A stretch of 64,000 nt of DNA, taken from assembly GCF_000327385.1 (NCBI RefSeq), contig NW_008708797.1:131693-195692 (forward strand), given 5' to 3'. The notes under the pieces were generated by a model. That model saw only the letters and a program-made list of their open reading frames with translations, was not told where the DNA came from and did no database searches. Origin of the DNA: Lottia gigantea. Lineage: Eukaryota; Mollusca; Gastropoda; Lottiidae. Positions within the stretch are counted from its first letter, which is position 1, and each line of letters opens with the position of its first letter. A program made the translations under genes and the position numbers. This document shows positions 1 to 10,463 of this stretch, piece by piece.

Positions 1-100
1 AGAACATTTTGAGTAACCCTGAATGCTCTTATTATATGATAACTGAAATGAATAAATATAAACTCTTTTCATATTCTCAGCAAAATATATTTTTCTTCAG

Positions 101-3100
101 GCCACAATTACCCTGTATATACAAATGGAATTGTGTGAACAGACTTTACAGAATTGGTTATATGAGAGAAACAGTAAATTGAACTCAATAGAAGGTAATT
201 TACGTTTCAATTGAGAACGATAATTATCCTTTTCTTGGCCTTGCCATGTCCTAACTTGTGTATATCATTTAATTTTGAGGGTTTCTTCAATCACTCTGGG
301 TCTTAAAGACTGGAACATATATCTTATATTAACTTTGGTCATATTTAAAGGTATTGTAAGTCGGCTGATGATTATTGATTATACTCTTATTGTCTAAGTT
401 TGAGACTTTAAATTTTAAAAGGTACTATTCCTTTTTAATTGATTATTTTATATAAGCTTATATCATGAATTTTGAAATGATTAAAGCCATTAGATCTATT
501 GAATAAGTGCAGGAGTTGTGTTTTGGTGCATCTTCTTCAAGCTTGTACAGTGTAAAATTGTTTATATTTTAGATCTGAAATTGTATGAAGAAGATAACAT
601 GAGAATTATACATCAAATATTGACTGGTGTAAATTATATACATTCATTATGTTTAATACATAGAGATTTAAAGGTATTCAAAATTGATACCACTGTTTAT
701 TTGAGGTTTCAAAATACATCACCATAATTGTAAGCCATTGATTGCCCAGGCAGTAATTAACCTAATGTCATGCATATATAAGAATTAGTGCTCGTCATTG
801 TGTTGATATTGGTAATTATGAATCTGGACTAAGATTTGGCTTAGTTTTTTTTCCATCTTGAATGAATGAATGATGACTTACTTAATGTTAACCACAAGTA
901 ATTTATGGCTTGAATATGTATGTGTCTTATTTCAATACAATATATGATAACTGAAAGTTCTTTTTCCTTTTAGCCTAGAAATATATTTCTAGTGGGTAAT
1001 AATTTACATGTTAAAATTGGAGATTTTGGTCTAGCAACTGAGAATGTTATTGACAGTGATACAAAAGATACCATATTGACACCTTCACCTGATATAAAAG
1101 GTAAACAAGGTGTTATTATTGTTCTGTCCCACCATTTGTTGAGTTTGTTAAGACTCTCTCTCAATGGCCTCAGGCCTTATTCTCCAAAACCTAATTATGA
1201 TGAAATCCAGATTTACATTAATCTGATTGGATTATAAAACTGAATTTAATATTAATTTTGAGGATCGACCAATCATATCTTCATGAGTTAAGTTTTCGAA
1301 AATAAGGCAACAGGAGGTGCAAGATACTGTCGTATTTGCTCGAAGTTAGTACAATTGTATGCTCATTTTTTATTTTACAGCTTTTTTTAAATATGATGAT
1401 TTAACGTCTGGTGTTGGTACTTATCAATATGCAGCCCCGGAACAGTTAACAAATAATCAATATGATAGTAAGGTTAGTATGTTAACATTAACAGTCAATC
1501 AATATGCAAAAAAAGTTAGTTTGTTAGCATTAACAAACAATCATTATGATAGTAAAGTTAGTATGTTAGCATTAACAAACAATCAAAATGATAGTAAGGT
1601 TAGTATGTTAGCATTAACAAACAATCATTATGATAGTAAAGTTAGTATGTTAGCATTAACAAACAATCAAAATGATAGTAAGGTTAGTATGTTAGCATTA
1701 ACAAACAACAATATGAAAGTAAGATCAGTATGTTAGCATTAACAAACTATCAATATGATAGTAAGGTCACTATGTAAGCATTAACAAACTATCAATATGA
1801 TAGTAAGGTTAGCATTGACAAAATCTCAATTTGATAGTAAGGTTAGCATTGACAAAATCTCAATTTGATAGTAAGGTTAGCATTGACAAAATCTCAATAT
1901 GATAGTAAGGTTAGCATTGACAAAATCTCCATGAAAGTAAGGTTAGCATTGATAAAATCTCAATATTATAGTAAGGTTAGCATTGACAAAATCTCAATAT
2001 TATAGTAAGGTTAGTATTGACAAAATCTCAGTGTGACAGTAAGGTTACATGGTTTCTTCATATGAAACTTTTTTTGTTTCTTAACACATTTCCAAATTAC
2101 CCACTTCAAAAATATACACACCTTAGAAGCCAGAAATAGATATCTGCCTTGCCTTTTCTTTTAAATTGTTGATTTTTTTTTTTAATGAATTTTTGTAGAG
2201 TGATATATATAGTATTGGTGTCATATTATTTGAAGAATTTCAAGTATTTAAAACAGAGATGGAAAGACATGTATCTATTAAACAGTTAAGAGATGGTATT
2301 ATTTCTGAGTCACTACAGCAGAATTGGCCAAAAGAGGTAATCTGCTTTCTAATGGAACTAGTTTGTTGAATTTTCAGGAATACTTTTAGTATTATTCAAC
2401 CTGGTATTTTGCCTTGTCAAGTCAGATGAACTGTGATAGTCACTCAGATTGGACTTAACTGGGGTCCAGTCTTTATACTTGAATGGTCTTGAGTGTCCTG
2501 TTTTGACAAAATTACTTCAATCTTTCTCTGCTTGATATTGCCTGTTTTTTCAGCCAAATTCTTATATTAGATGATAAAGTCTCTTTTTTTTTGTTTTGTC
2601 AGAATTTGAAAAGAATTCCTAATTGTGTTACGTTCATTTTATAGGCGCAAGCTATAAAAGAAATGACAAGTGTTAAACCTAATGATAGACCAACAGCTAA
2701 ATATTTATTAGACAGTCAATTATTTCTGTCACCAGATCAGGTAGGGGATAATTATAGTAATAATTTATTAGTGGACCTTTACCGTCCTCACCACTTAAAT
2801 GACTGTAAATTTCATCACTCATGTCCATCTCTGGTTAATTTGCCAATTATGTTAAAAAGGATAGAGATTTGATGAACTATTTCAAGAAATCATATGCTTC
2901 ATTTCTAATATAATATATCTTACCAATTTTAGTCTTTTTTTTATTTTCAATACACAAAATTTGCTGAACCATGTTCTCATTCTTGTTATTTTCATTAGAA
3001 CTGTTCTGTTCTGTTATCATTTCTGATTATGATTTATTTTCACTTTTTTTTTTTAAGGTCATAGCATCTCTACAGAAACAATTATGTGAAAAATCAAACT

Positions 3101-3225
3101 ATATCATACAATTGGAAAAACAATTAAAAGAAAAAAATGATGAAAATTATGAGTTAAAAAGAAAACTAGAGCAAAAACTTGAACAGTCTGCAGCAGAACA
3201 TTTTTTATTTGAAGCATTCCATTAG
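101..3225 (+). CDS. EIF2AK1: eIF2-alpha kinase, heme-regulated inhibitor (HRI) type; 5' part lies before the window
   Basis: Stress kinase that phosphorylates eIF2-alpha and lowers translation; HRI responds to heme shortage and, in mammals, mitochondrial stress. Seven exons fit in phase: 101-194, 573-673, 974-1100, 1381-1472, 2199-2336, 2645-2740, 3058-3225 (TAG). Seen: the pre-catalytic LYIQMELCEQTLQNWL stretch typical of eIF2 kinases, catalytic loop IHRDLK, DFG in KIGDFGLA, activation-segment GVGTYQYAAPEQL, helix-F SDIYSIGVILFEE, subdomain XI NDRPTA, then a 55-residue Lys/Glu-rich C-terminal coiled coil (IASLQKQLCEK, LEKQLKEKNDE). That tail favours HRI over PERK, PKR or GCN2. The N-lobe and any heme-binding N-terminus are outside the window. 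Exon 4 is followed by a minisatellite that copies its 3' end and splice donor. Confidence 0.92.
1445..2045 (+). repeat. Minisatellite grown from the exon 4/intron 4 boundary of EIF2AK1
   Basis: The unit begins as a 42-bp copy of the last coding bases of exon 4 plus the donor and first intron bases (YDSK | GTTAGTATGTTAGCATT). Donor-like sites recur at 1473 (the real one), 1515, 1557, 1599, 1641 and 1683. Because 42 is a multiple of three, the frame stays open to 1736, encoding repeats of about 14 residues (VSMLALTNN-x-x-DSK). From about 1770 the unit shortens to roughly 34 bp with GACAAAATCTCAAT and decays. Confidence 0.9.
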
Positions 3226-4970
3226 TGTTGTGGACGTTTAAGGGATATAGTTGATAAATGGTTGTATAATACTTACAGCTTAATATCAGCTATATGTATC
3301 ATTTTCCAGAAATATAATCATTATGGCACAGGTAATAACTGTCTGGTACTCAAAAATATAAAAATGCTCTAGATTGTTTTGGTATGTTTTTGTTCAATTA
3401 TAATCTGACATCGACAATTTAACTCTGAAAAATGTTATGGACAACAGAAATTAAGCTCAGCTGGTATAGCTGCTTTTAAGGCATTCATGGGGATTCCTTA
3501 AAGTTAAAGTTATCTATATTTGTTGTGATATCAGAATACTGTGCCTTATCTGCCATTTAAAGTTTCAATACTAAAGAAATACTTAGGTAGAATGTTATTT
3601 CAGGAAACTCGCAGTTTCAACATTTAATTAATTCCTGATGTTAGCATAAATTGCATCATATCATATTTGATTTCCCATAGCATAAATTTCAACTAATACC
3701 CATAAATTATTCTATCGATATTATTTTTTGAAATACACCCTTTTCATTCTTAATTTATTCTATGTATTATCATTGTTATTAGTATTCTTATTACATTGAT
3801 GATTTTTTTTATTTTATGAGTTCTTTAAAACTATGACAGAAAGGCTCATTGTTGGCCTTCCTACCCTGCAAAGCAAACAAAATGTCTCACTCAATCAGCG
3901 TCTTTCCTATGGATGTCAAAAATTCAATTCAAAGTTGTTTTGGTCGTTTTGTTAAGAAACTAACTAATAGCTGGTCTATTATAACGTAAAAGCCTATTGT
4001 TGGCCTAAATACCCTGCAAAGCAGGATTTGGTAGCTTTTTTTTCAAACTTCTACCCACTAAATAGTCCCAAATCGGCGGCCATCTTTAGTCATTTTGGTC
4101 AAGAAAATTAAAATTGAATAGTTTTCTCTGTTTTGGCTAAATTGGAACATGGGGATCCTAGAGATGCCAGAAATTCAATTCAAAGTTGTTTTGGTGGAAA
4201 ACTAGAGACGAAAAACTTGTCCAAATGAAGCCATTTCGCGACAACTCCTACTTTGAGAGGCTGTAACTCTCTAAGAATCTAAGTGTATCCAATAGACATA
4301 GCTGGTCTATTGTGACGTAAAGGCCTATTGTTGGCCTAACTACCTTGCAAAGCACAGCTCTGTAGCACCTACCGTGTGCCTACGGTAACTGTTTTTCAAA
4401 GTTTCACCCCGCTTAATTGTCCCAAGTCGGCGGCCATCTTTAGTCATTTTGGTCAATAAATTTTAAAAAATAGTTTTTTCTCTGTTTTGGCTAAATTGGA
4501 ACTTGGGGGTCCCAAACGGTGGGTTCGTTTTGCCGCATTGCCAAACTTGCCGCATCGTGCCCAACTGCACAAAAACGTTCCAATTTTCAGTCAGACGTCT
4601 GCGGTTCTTGCAATTCCACTAAAAGTAAACGTTTTAGGACACCACTCTATCGCAAATTCTGATAAGGACCTTTGTGATAGTTGAACCTCCCGAAACGCAT
4701 TAAGTAGGCTAGAATTGCAAGATCAAAAGACTTTTGGAATGGTGCAAAGTCCTCGATATTGTTAAAAATTTAGAAAACATATATTTATTCTTGTTTTTAA
4801 AAAAACCTCTCAACAATGCGACAACGGTCTACCCCTAAATTTTACCCAAATTCTCAAGCAAAATTCCGCTAGCGACACATGAAAGACTGGATCAGCCGAA
4901 CTAATAATGTCTGGATAATCTGGAAACGCGGAAGTAGAAAGAGAAAGTAGCAGTCTACACAAAAACAAAA
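3226..4970. other. Intergenic region between EIF2AK1 and ADPRS, about half of it repeat
   Basis: The first 600 bp hold the 3' untranslated region of EIF2AK1 and AT-rich sequence without an open frame. From 3838 to about 4680 there is an interspersed repeat (separate entry). The last 290 bp before the ADPRS start codon form its promoter and 5' untranslated region; no TATA box is evident. Confidence 0.6.
3838..4510. repeat. Tandemly duplicated interspersed repeat upstream of ADPRS
   Basis: The motif CCTATTGTTGGCCTAA, or a near copy, occurs at about 3845, 3989 and 4321. The following block, including TCGGCGGCCATCTTTAGTCA and CTCTGTTTTGGCTAAATTGG, is present twice (about 3985-4155 and 4318-4500), an offset of about 330 bp. 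The phrase ATTCAATTCAAAGTTGTTTT is also duplicated (3923 and 4175). No coding potential was seen. Family unknown; likely a non-autonomous element. Confidence 0.7.
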
Positions 4971-7900
4971 ATGTCCTGTGCAAAACTTATTACCAGATTT
5001 CGTGGCAGTATGGTGGGTGCTGTTATAGGAGATTGTATCGGAGCTTGCTTTGAAATGAATGATGAGGAATGTACAAAATCAAACATATTGAAAACCATAG
5101 CCCACATTGAAAATGTTAAAGGTATTTATTAACCCGGATTTCAAACGAGATGACATTAATTAGGCCCTCCACCAAATATTGGTAACAATTTCCACAAGAG
5201 AGAATCTCTTTTTTGTCTGAGTTATCTGGGATAATGTTATTATCCTTCTATCATCATCATTGACCTATGAGGTACCACATCATTTCTTTCAAAATCAAAA
5301 TATTTTTTATACATTTTAGTCTCAAAATATGTCAGAATGACCAAATCAAAAGGCTACTATGCACTTCCTCAGAGTTGGCAAATTTTGAATCTCAACCTGG
5401 ACGATTGCAGGTTAGCTGTGTTTTCCTGTCTCTGTCAAGATGGAAATTATTTCTTTTTGATTGTATTTCAAGCTGGTAAAAGAAGAAAGTTTGGAGAATA
5501 TATTTATACTGATGATACAGCTATGGCTAGAAGTGTGGCTGAGTCTTTGATAGATAATAAAGGTTTTAATGCTAAGGATATGGCAAAAAGGTGGGTGTAG
5601 GTGTAGAATATCTGTTAGGGAATTGGTATTTAGCATCAGATTTTGTGCATTTATTGTTATGCTAGACGAACATGATGCAGATTTTACAATGTTTTAGATC
5701 ATTTATAATAAAATTGTCCTTTTAACATTAAATTTCACATATTTTTCATCTAAAGAATTTTCACAAATTTGTGCATTGATAATTACTTAAAAGGACAGGT
5801 GCGTCATTTCATTGACCACACTTTAGTCTCAGAAATGGGCATTTTTTTTAGCAAAGCCAATTAGTAATAGTGTCAAAATTTGAGCTTTCAAATCCATGTG
5901 TGTCAAGAAAGTTCTAGTTTGAGATATTTTTGAAGGAATTATGTGATTTTTTGTAATTTTCTAGTATTTCTGAAGACTATTTACATATGTTTAAGACTCA
6001 AATCAACCACCCAAATTGGTGTATCTATCCATTTAAATGTTGTTTTTGATAGAATACAGATTTTCATAATTTTTATTATATTGAAATATTGACTCTCAGA
6101 CTTCAATATGAATGCAGTTGCAGAAACAGTTGGTTCCGTTAACTGACTGTAGCCTTCATCTACTATGTACAGACTTGAGGAATAACCCTGATTCCATCAT
6201 TTACCAAAAATTCAAATATTGTTTGTTTGTTTCTAATTTCAGATTCTCAGAAGAATACATGAGGGAACCAAGAAGAGGCTATGGTGGTAATGTTATAACA
6301 GTATTTAAGCTTTTACAAGATCCACAATTAGAAGATGTTTTTGAACCTGCAAGAAGACAATTTGATGGTCAAGGTTCATTTGGTAATGGTGGAGCTATGA
6401 GAATTGTTCCTGCACCATTGTTTTCATACAATAAAGATATTGAATTTTTACAGGTAAGTTGACGTGAGAAAAATTAGATTTTTTTTATATTGGAAATACT
6501 ATAGTCTATATACTATTATAGTTCAACTGATTTCTGTTAAACTTAGAAGGTATTATGTAACCTCTATGGGAAGTCCTGTTTGATGCAGTTTTTAACCATT
6601 AAAGTAGATTGCGATCTTGATTATATTTTTTCTCCAGAATTTGACCAGACAGATAACAGAAATCACCCATTCTCATTATCAAGCTATACAGGGTACTATT
6701 TTAGAAAGTTTAGCTATTTATATAGCTTTACACACAGACAATACTATACCATTAGATACAGACCATTATCTTCAACAACTTAAAAAACATATGAATACAT
6801 TAGAAGAGGAAGGGTTAGCTCAGTTAAAACAGCTATCAGAATCTCCCAATAAAAGATCACCAATAAGGTACTGTTCACACCACAAATTCTTAATAGATAA
6901 ATGTTTTTCAAACTAATTAAAATAAGAATTTATATAATTTGCTGGTGACATTTTTTGAATTTGATCTGGACTTCCTAAATCAGATGACTTAATTAAATAA
7001 AATTAGATAAATTAATTAGATAAAAGTTAAAAAATTAAAAATTGGCTTATTATCTGTAATTGTAGACAAACTAGATGTCAGATTTTCATTCTGAAAAGTG
7101 ATAAGTTTAGTCAACATAAAACATCAGGACTATATCCCTCCATGAAAACTTGAATTTGGTAGAAGCCTATTAGAGTGTCAGGTGTAAAATACACACATAG
7201 TCACATAGTTTTAGAGTTTCTATTTTAGTCTGAATTTGTTGATTTAACTGAAATAAATATGATATTTGTAGAGAATCTGAGAAGAATGACAAGCCATATT
7301 GTTATAAATTAGACAAGATGAAGGAATATTTGGAACAAGAAGAAGTTTCAATAGATGAACTCAATGAAGTTTTAGGTAGGTGACTGAGGCTGTTTTACAT
7401 AGTATTTTTCATAACACTTTTTTGAATTCGCCATTCATCAATTTGTCAAGAGAAAAAGAAGTTAAAGAACAAGTATATAATACCAATGGATATTTTTGAA
7501 TTAGTTATTATAGTAAAATAAAGCTATTGTTAGTAAGTAATGATTATTATTTTTAGGAAATGATGTGTCAGCACTAGGTTCAGTACCTGCAGCTATTTAT
7601 TCATTCCTCCGTTCTTCAAAACCTTTTACAGATGAATTAGAGGTAATTTTATGTCAAATGATACGTTTGATATTTTTGTATTTTGAAATACAAACAAGAA
7701 GACATCTAAATGCCATCCTCCAAATATCTTTCTTTACCCCATGACAGGAGTTGAATTTCAACTACCTGGCATGGCACTTCGCAGAAGAAAAATGGTGATT
7801 GCTGGTTCTCCTACTATTCAACATTAATTTGTTCATGCAATGCAGATGTGAATTTTTATGACATCATCAGTAATTACCTCTGGGAAGAGACATATGTCAA

Positions 7901-8148
7901 AGGCCTCAATCCCACTTAACATCATATCTATTGTATTCTAGGATAGAAATGGATTTGAGAAGACTATAATATATGCTATTAGTATGAAGGGTGATACAGA
8001 TACAATAGCTTCAATGGCTGGTGCCATAGCTGGTGCCTATTATGGTATAAAGTCTATCCCAGATTCCTGGCAACATTCTTGTGAAGGTGCCATTGATGCC
8101 AGTAAATATGCTGACAAGTTGATAGATATAAGTGAAGAATTAAAATGA
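4971..8148 (+). CDS. ADPRS: ADP-ribosylserine hydrolase ARH3
   Basis: Mg-dependent hydrolase that removes ADP-ribose from serine and cleaves poly(ADP-ribose); acts in nucleus and mitochondria in the DNA-damage and oxidative-stress response. Seven exons in phase: 4971-5121, 5473-5590, 6243-6453, 6638-6867, 7272-7375, 7557-7642, 7942-8148 (TGA), giving 368 residues against 363 in human. Metal-site motifs are intact: N-terminal GAVIGDCIGACFE, YTDDTAM in exon 2, and GDTDTIASMAGAIAGAYYG in the last exon. Exon 3 carries the family block FDGQGSFGNGGAMR. The start is the first ATG, directly before the conserved RGSMVGAVIGD core; no long targeting peptide is seen. Intron 2 contains a 250-bp TTAA-flanked MITE. 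Confidence 0.97.
5787..6036. mobile_element. TTAA-flanked MITE, family A, copy 1 (ADPRS intron)
   Basis: Starts TTAA|AAGGACAGGTG and ends with a degenerate ATCTATCCAT|TTAA. The interior matches the 40206 copy in reverse (CAAATCCATGTGTGTC, TTAGTAATAGTG, GAAGGAATTATG). About 250 bp and non-coding. Confidence 0.75.
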
Positions 8149-8316
8149 CTTTTAAAGTCACGTCTGTAAAAAGATGGTAACTCCTGTATATTGTCAAACA
8201 AAGATATTTTGACACCATTTTTTCTACAATGAAACATTTTGTATTCAATATAAGAATGAGTATTGATGGATTAGAATAGACCTCTTTTTCTGGCAATATC
8301 TTAAAGGGATTGTAAA

Positions 8317-8526
8317 GAGGTTTTCCAAACTTTTTATGTGTATCAATTTGCACCATTCCAACTCTCATTCCGACGTCTGTGGTTCTTGCAATTCCACTAA
8401 AAATAACGCGTTTTAAGATGTCATAGATATCAATAGTAGCTTCCAGTAGCTCCCCTCTAGTGATGTCATAAAACATGTTAGCTATCAGTGTCCCTGATAC
8501 ACATAAAATTTTAGAAAACCTCTTAA
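8317..8526. mobile_element. Short inverted-repeat element (MITE family C)
   Basis: Imperfect terminal inverted repeats of about 26 bp: left GAGGTTTTCCAAACTTTTTA with TGTGTATC following; right GATACACATAAAATTTTAGA followed by AAACCTC, then TTAA at 8523. A TTAAAGGG also lies just outside the left end (8301). Its interior (GACGTCTGTGGTTCTTGCAA) recurs as a fragment near 4590 (GACGTCTGCGGTTCTTGCAA), so this is a repeated family. Confidence 0.7.
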
Positions 8527-8787
8527 GTAAAGTATGGTTCAAATTTGTAACATATGCTTTTAACCATTTGCATACCAATATTGTACACCAAAAAAAGAGA
8601 TACTCTTATGAAGATGTCAAATTTGCTGGTCCAAAAATCAAATTTTATATGCTCATGTAAGGTTATAATGTAATTATTTAGGTAATGATTCAAAAAGTGC
8701 TGCACATGTTTTTGAAAATCATGTAAAGTATTGTATATAATATTAAGAGTCTTGATGTCTTGACTTTGAGATGGAAGTCAGAGTGTC

Positions 8788-9112
8788 TTAAAAGGAATAC
8801 TACCTCTTAAAATGGACATAAAAACTTGGTCAATGAAAGTATTATATTCATCAGATGGACTTGGGAATGCCATGGCTAAAGAATAAAATCTCTATATAAG
8901 ACAATAAAACCATTAAACTAAATGATTATTGAAACAGGCTTCTAGGCTTCTTAGTTTATTTTAATGAATTATTAGTTAGTTTTATGGATTTATTGTATTA
9001 TATATGTTGTATAGTTATGGAACCAGGTAAGTTGACTGATAAACAAAGACTCATTATGGCCAACTTCAAAATTTTAATTTTTTGGAGATTCTAAGAGGTA
9101 GTATACCTTTAA
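8788..9112. mobile_element. TTAA-flanked MITE, family B, best copy
   Basis: Left end TTAA|AAGGAATACTACCTCTTA; right end TAAGAGGTAGTATACCT|TTAA, which are inverted repeats of about 20 bp. 325 bp including the TTAA copies, with no open frame. Related copies lie at 10088-10230 and 50410-50638. The TTAAAGG terminus and TTAA target are characteristic of T2/Kolobok MITEs; piggyBac also duplicates TTAA. Confidence 0.8.
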
Positions 9113-10087
9113 TATTTTCTTACACCTTGATAACTATGATATAACATACAATTGGATGACTAAAATGCATTTAATAAGAATTCATAATATAAATTACATG
9201 TAACAATGAATAGATCGTATTATGTTTGTTATATGTATATGTACATTTTTATATGGGTACAGAACATATTTTGTTTCTATTATATGGTATTTTTTTGTTG
9301 AATATTTTAACAATAAACCTTTTAACTTGTAAAAGAATCTTCTCTTTTACACTTATGTGAACAACCTGTCATATCTTATAAATTTCTAGTGATGACAAGT
9401 ATAACATGATCATAAGCTTCATCATTGTTGATATAAATGCATTTCCAGTCCAAAAGGCCCTATTCACATGCCAGCCATATTGAATCCAGAACCAGACTCA
9501 TAACGCAAACATATAAATGTGACATTGTGTTACTGCATAAAATCGCCCCTCATTTCTGAGAAAAAAGGCAGTTTTAGTCCCAATTTCTTGCTGTTGATCG
9601 GCAATTTAATGATGTCATATAGGCTATTCCTTGATATGATGTCACCATCTTATCAATGGATGATGTCATTTGCATTATGAACCTCGTTTTCAGTGTCTAA
9701 AAAATTAGGAATGAATAATATCTATTTGAGCTCCAAATGAGAAGCTATTTTTTTAAAGGATTTTTACTCATTCATTACATAATGCATTTCCAGTCTAATT
9801 TGAGCTCAGATATACATCTACATTTTGATAGAGCTTTTTATACAGTTTTTTCACACATTCATTGCTAAAATGGTTTGGAACAAGCAACATCACTATAAAG
9901 ACAACTAATAGATTGATAACAAGACCTGTTTTTCTATCAGATATACATGGAACAACTCACACATATATAACTAGACCTAGGTCTCTACATCTTCAGTCTT
10001 TCATAAGTCTTTACTGGCCTCTCTAAAACAAATATTATATAGTTTGGTCGACAAAACATTCAACAACTTCAAATTGTCAAAGAGATA

Positions 10088-10230
10088 TTAAAAGAATACT
10101 ACCTCTTAGAATGGATATTGGGATAATGTTGTATAATTATGATACCAGGTAAGTCAAGTGATGAACAAAGACTAATTTTGACCAAGTTAAAGATTTCATT
10201 TTTTGGGGTCATCCTTAGAGGTTTCGGAAG
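10088..10230. mobile_element. Partial family B MITE
   Basis: Left end TTAA|AAGAATACTACCTCTTAG, then the shared interior TATGATACCAGGTAAGTCAA. The right end (CCTTAGAGG) is degenerate. Shorter than the 8788 copy. Confidence 0.6.
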
Positions 10231-10463
10231 TTCACTTCAATAGCTATCAACCAATGGCTCTTGTAAACTCAAGATATATCGTGTTCACTTTCTTCATTTG
10301 CAGAGGGTATCTGTCAGAAACAGATGTGAGAAATGTACGTTGTTTCTCACCACAACAGATCCCAGGTAAAAAGGTCATCAAATATTGACCATTCATTCAA
10401 TCATAACATAACATAACATAATATACATCAATTTATTATAAACAGTAAACAAGTGAAATATAC

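Larger units (their letters stand above)
8149..10463. other. Intergenic region between convergent ADPRS and PTCD3
   Basis: Holds the 3' untranslated region of ADPRS, with candidate polyadenylation signals near 8884 and 8903 (AATAAA). Three short inverted-repeat elements lie here: about 8317-8526, 8788-9112 and 10088-10230. Between them I see AT-rich sequence with no supported gene. Confidence 0.6.

Noticed and set aside
1359-1736. 125-codon open frame continuing past EIF2AK1 exon 4
   Set aside because: Only the part to 1472 is clearly exon. The rest is minisatellite kept open by its 42-bp period; reported as a splicing question, not as a gene.
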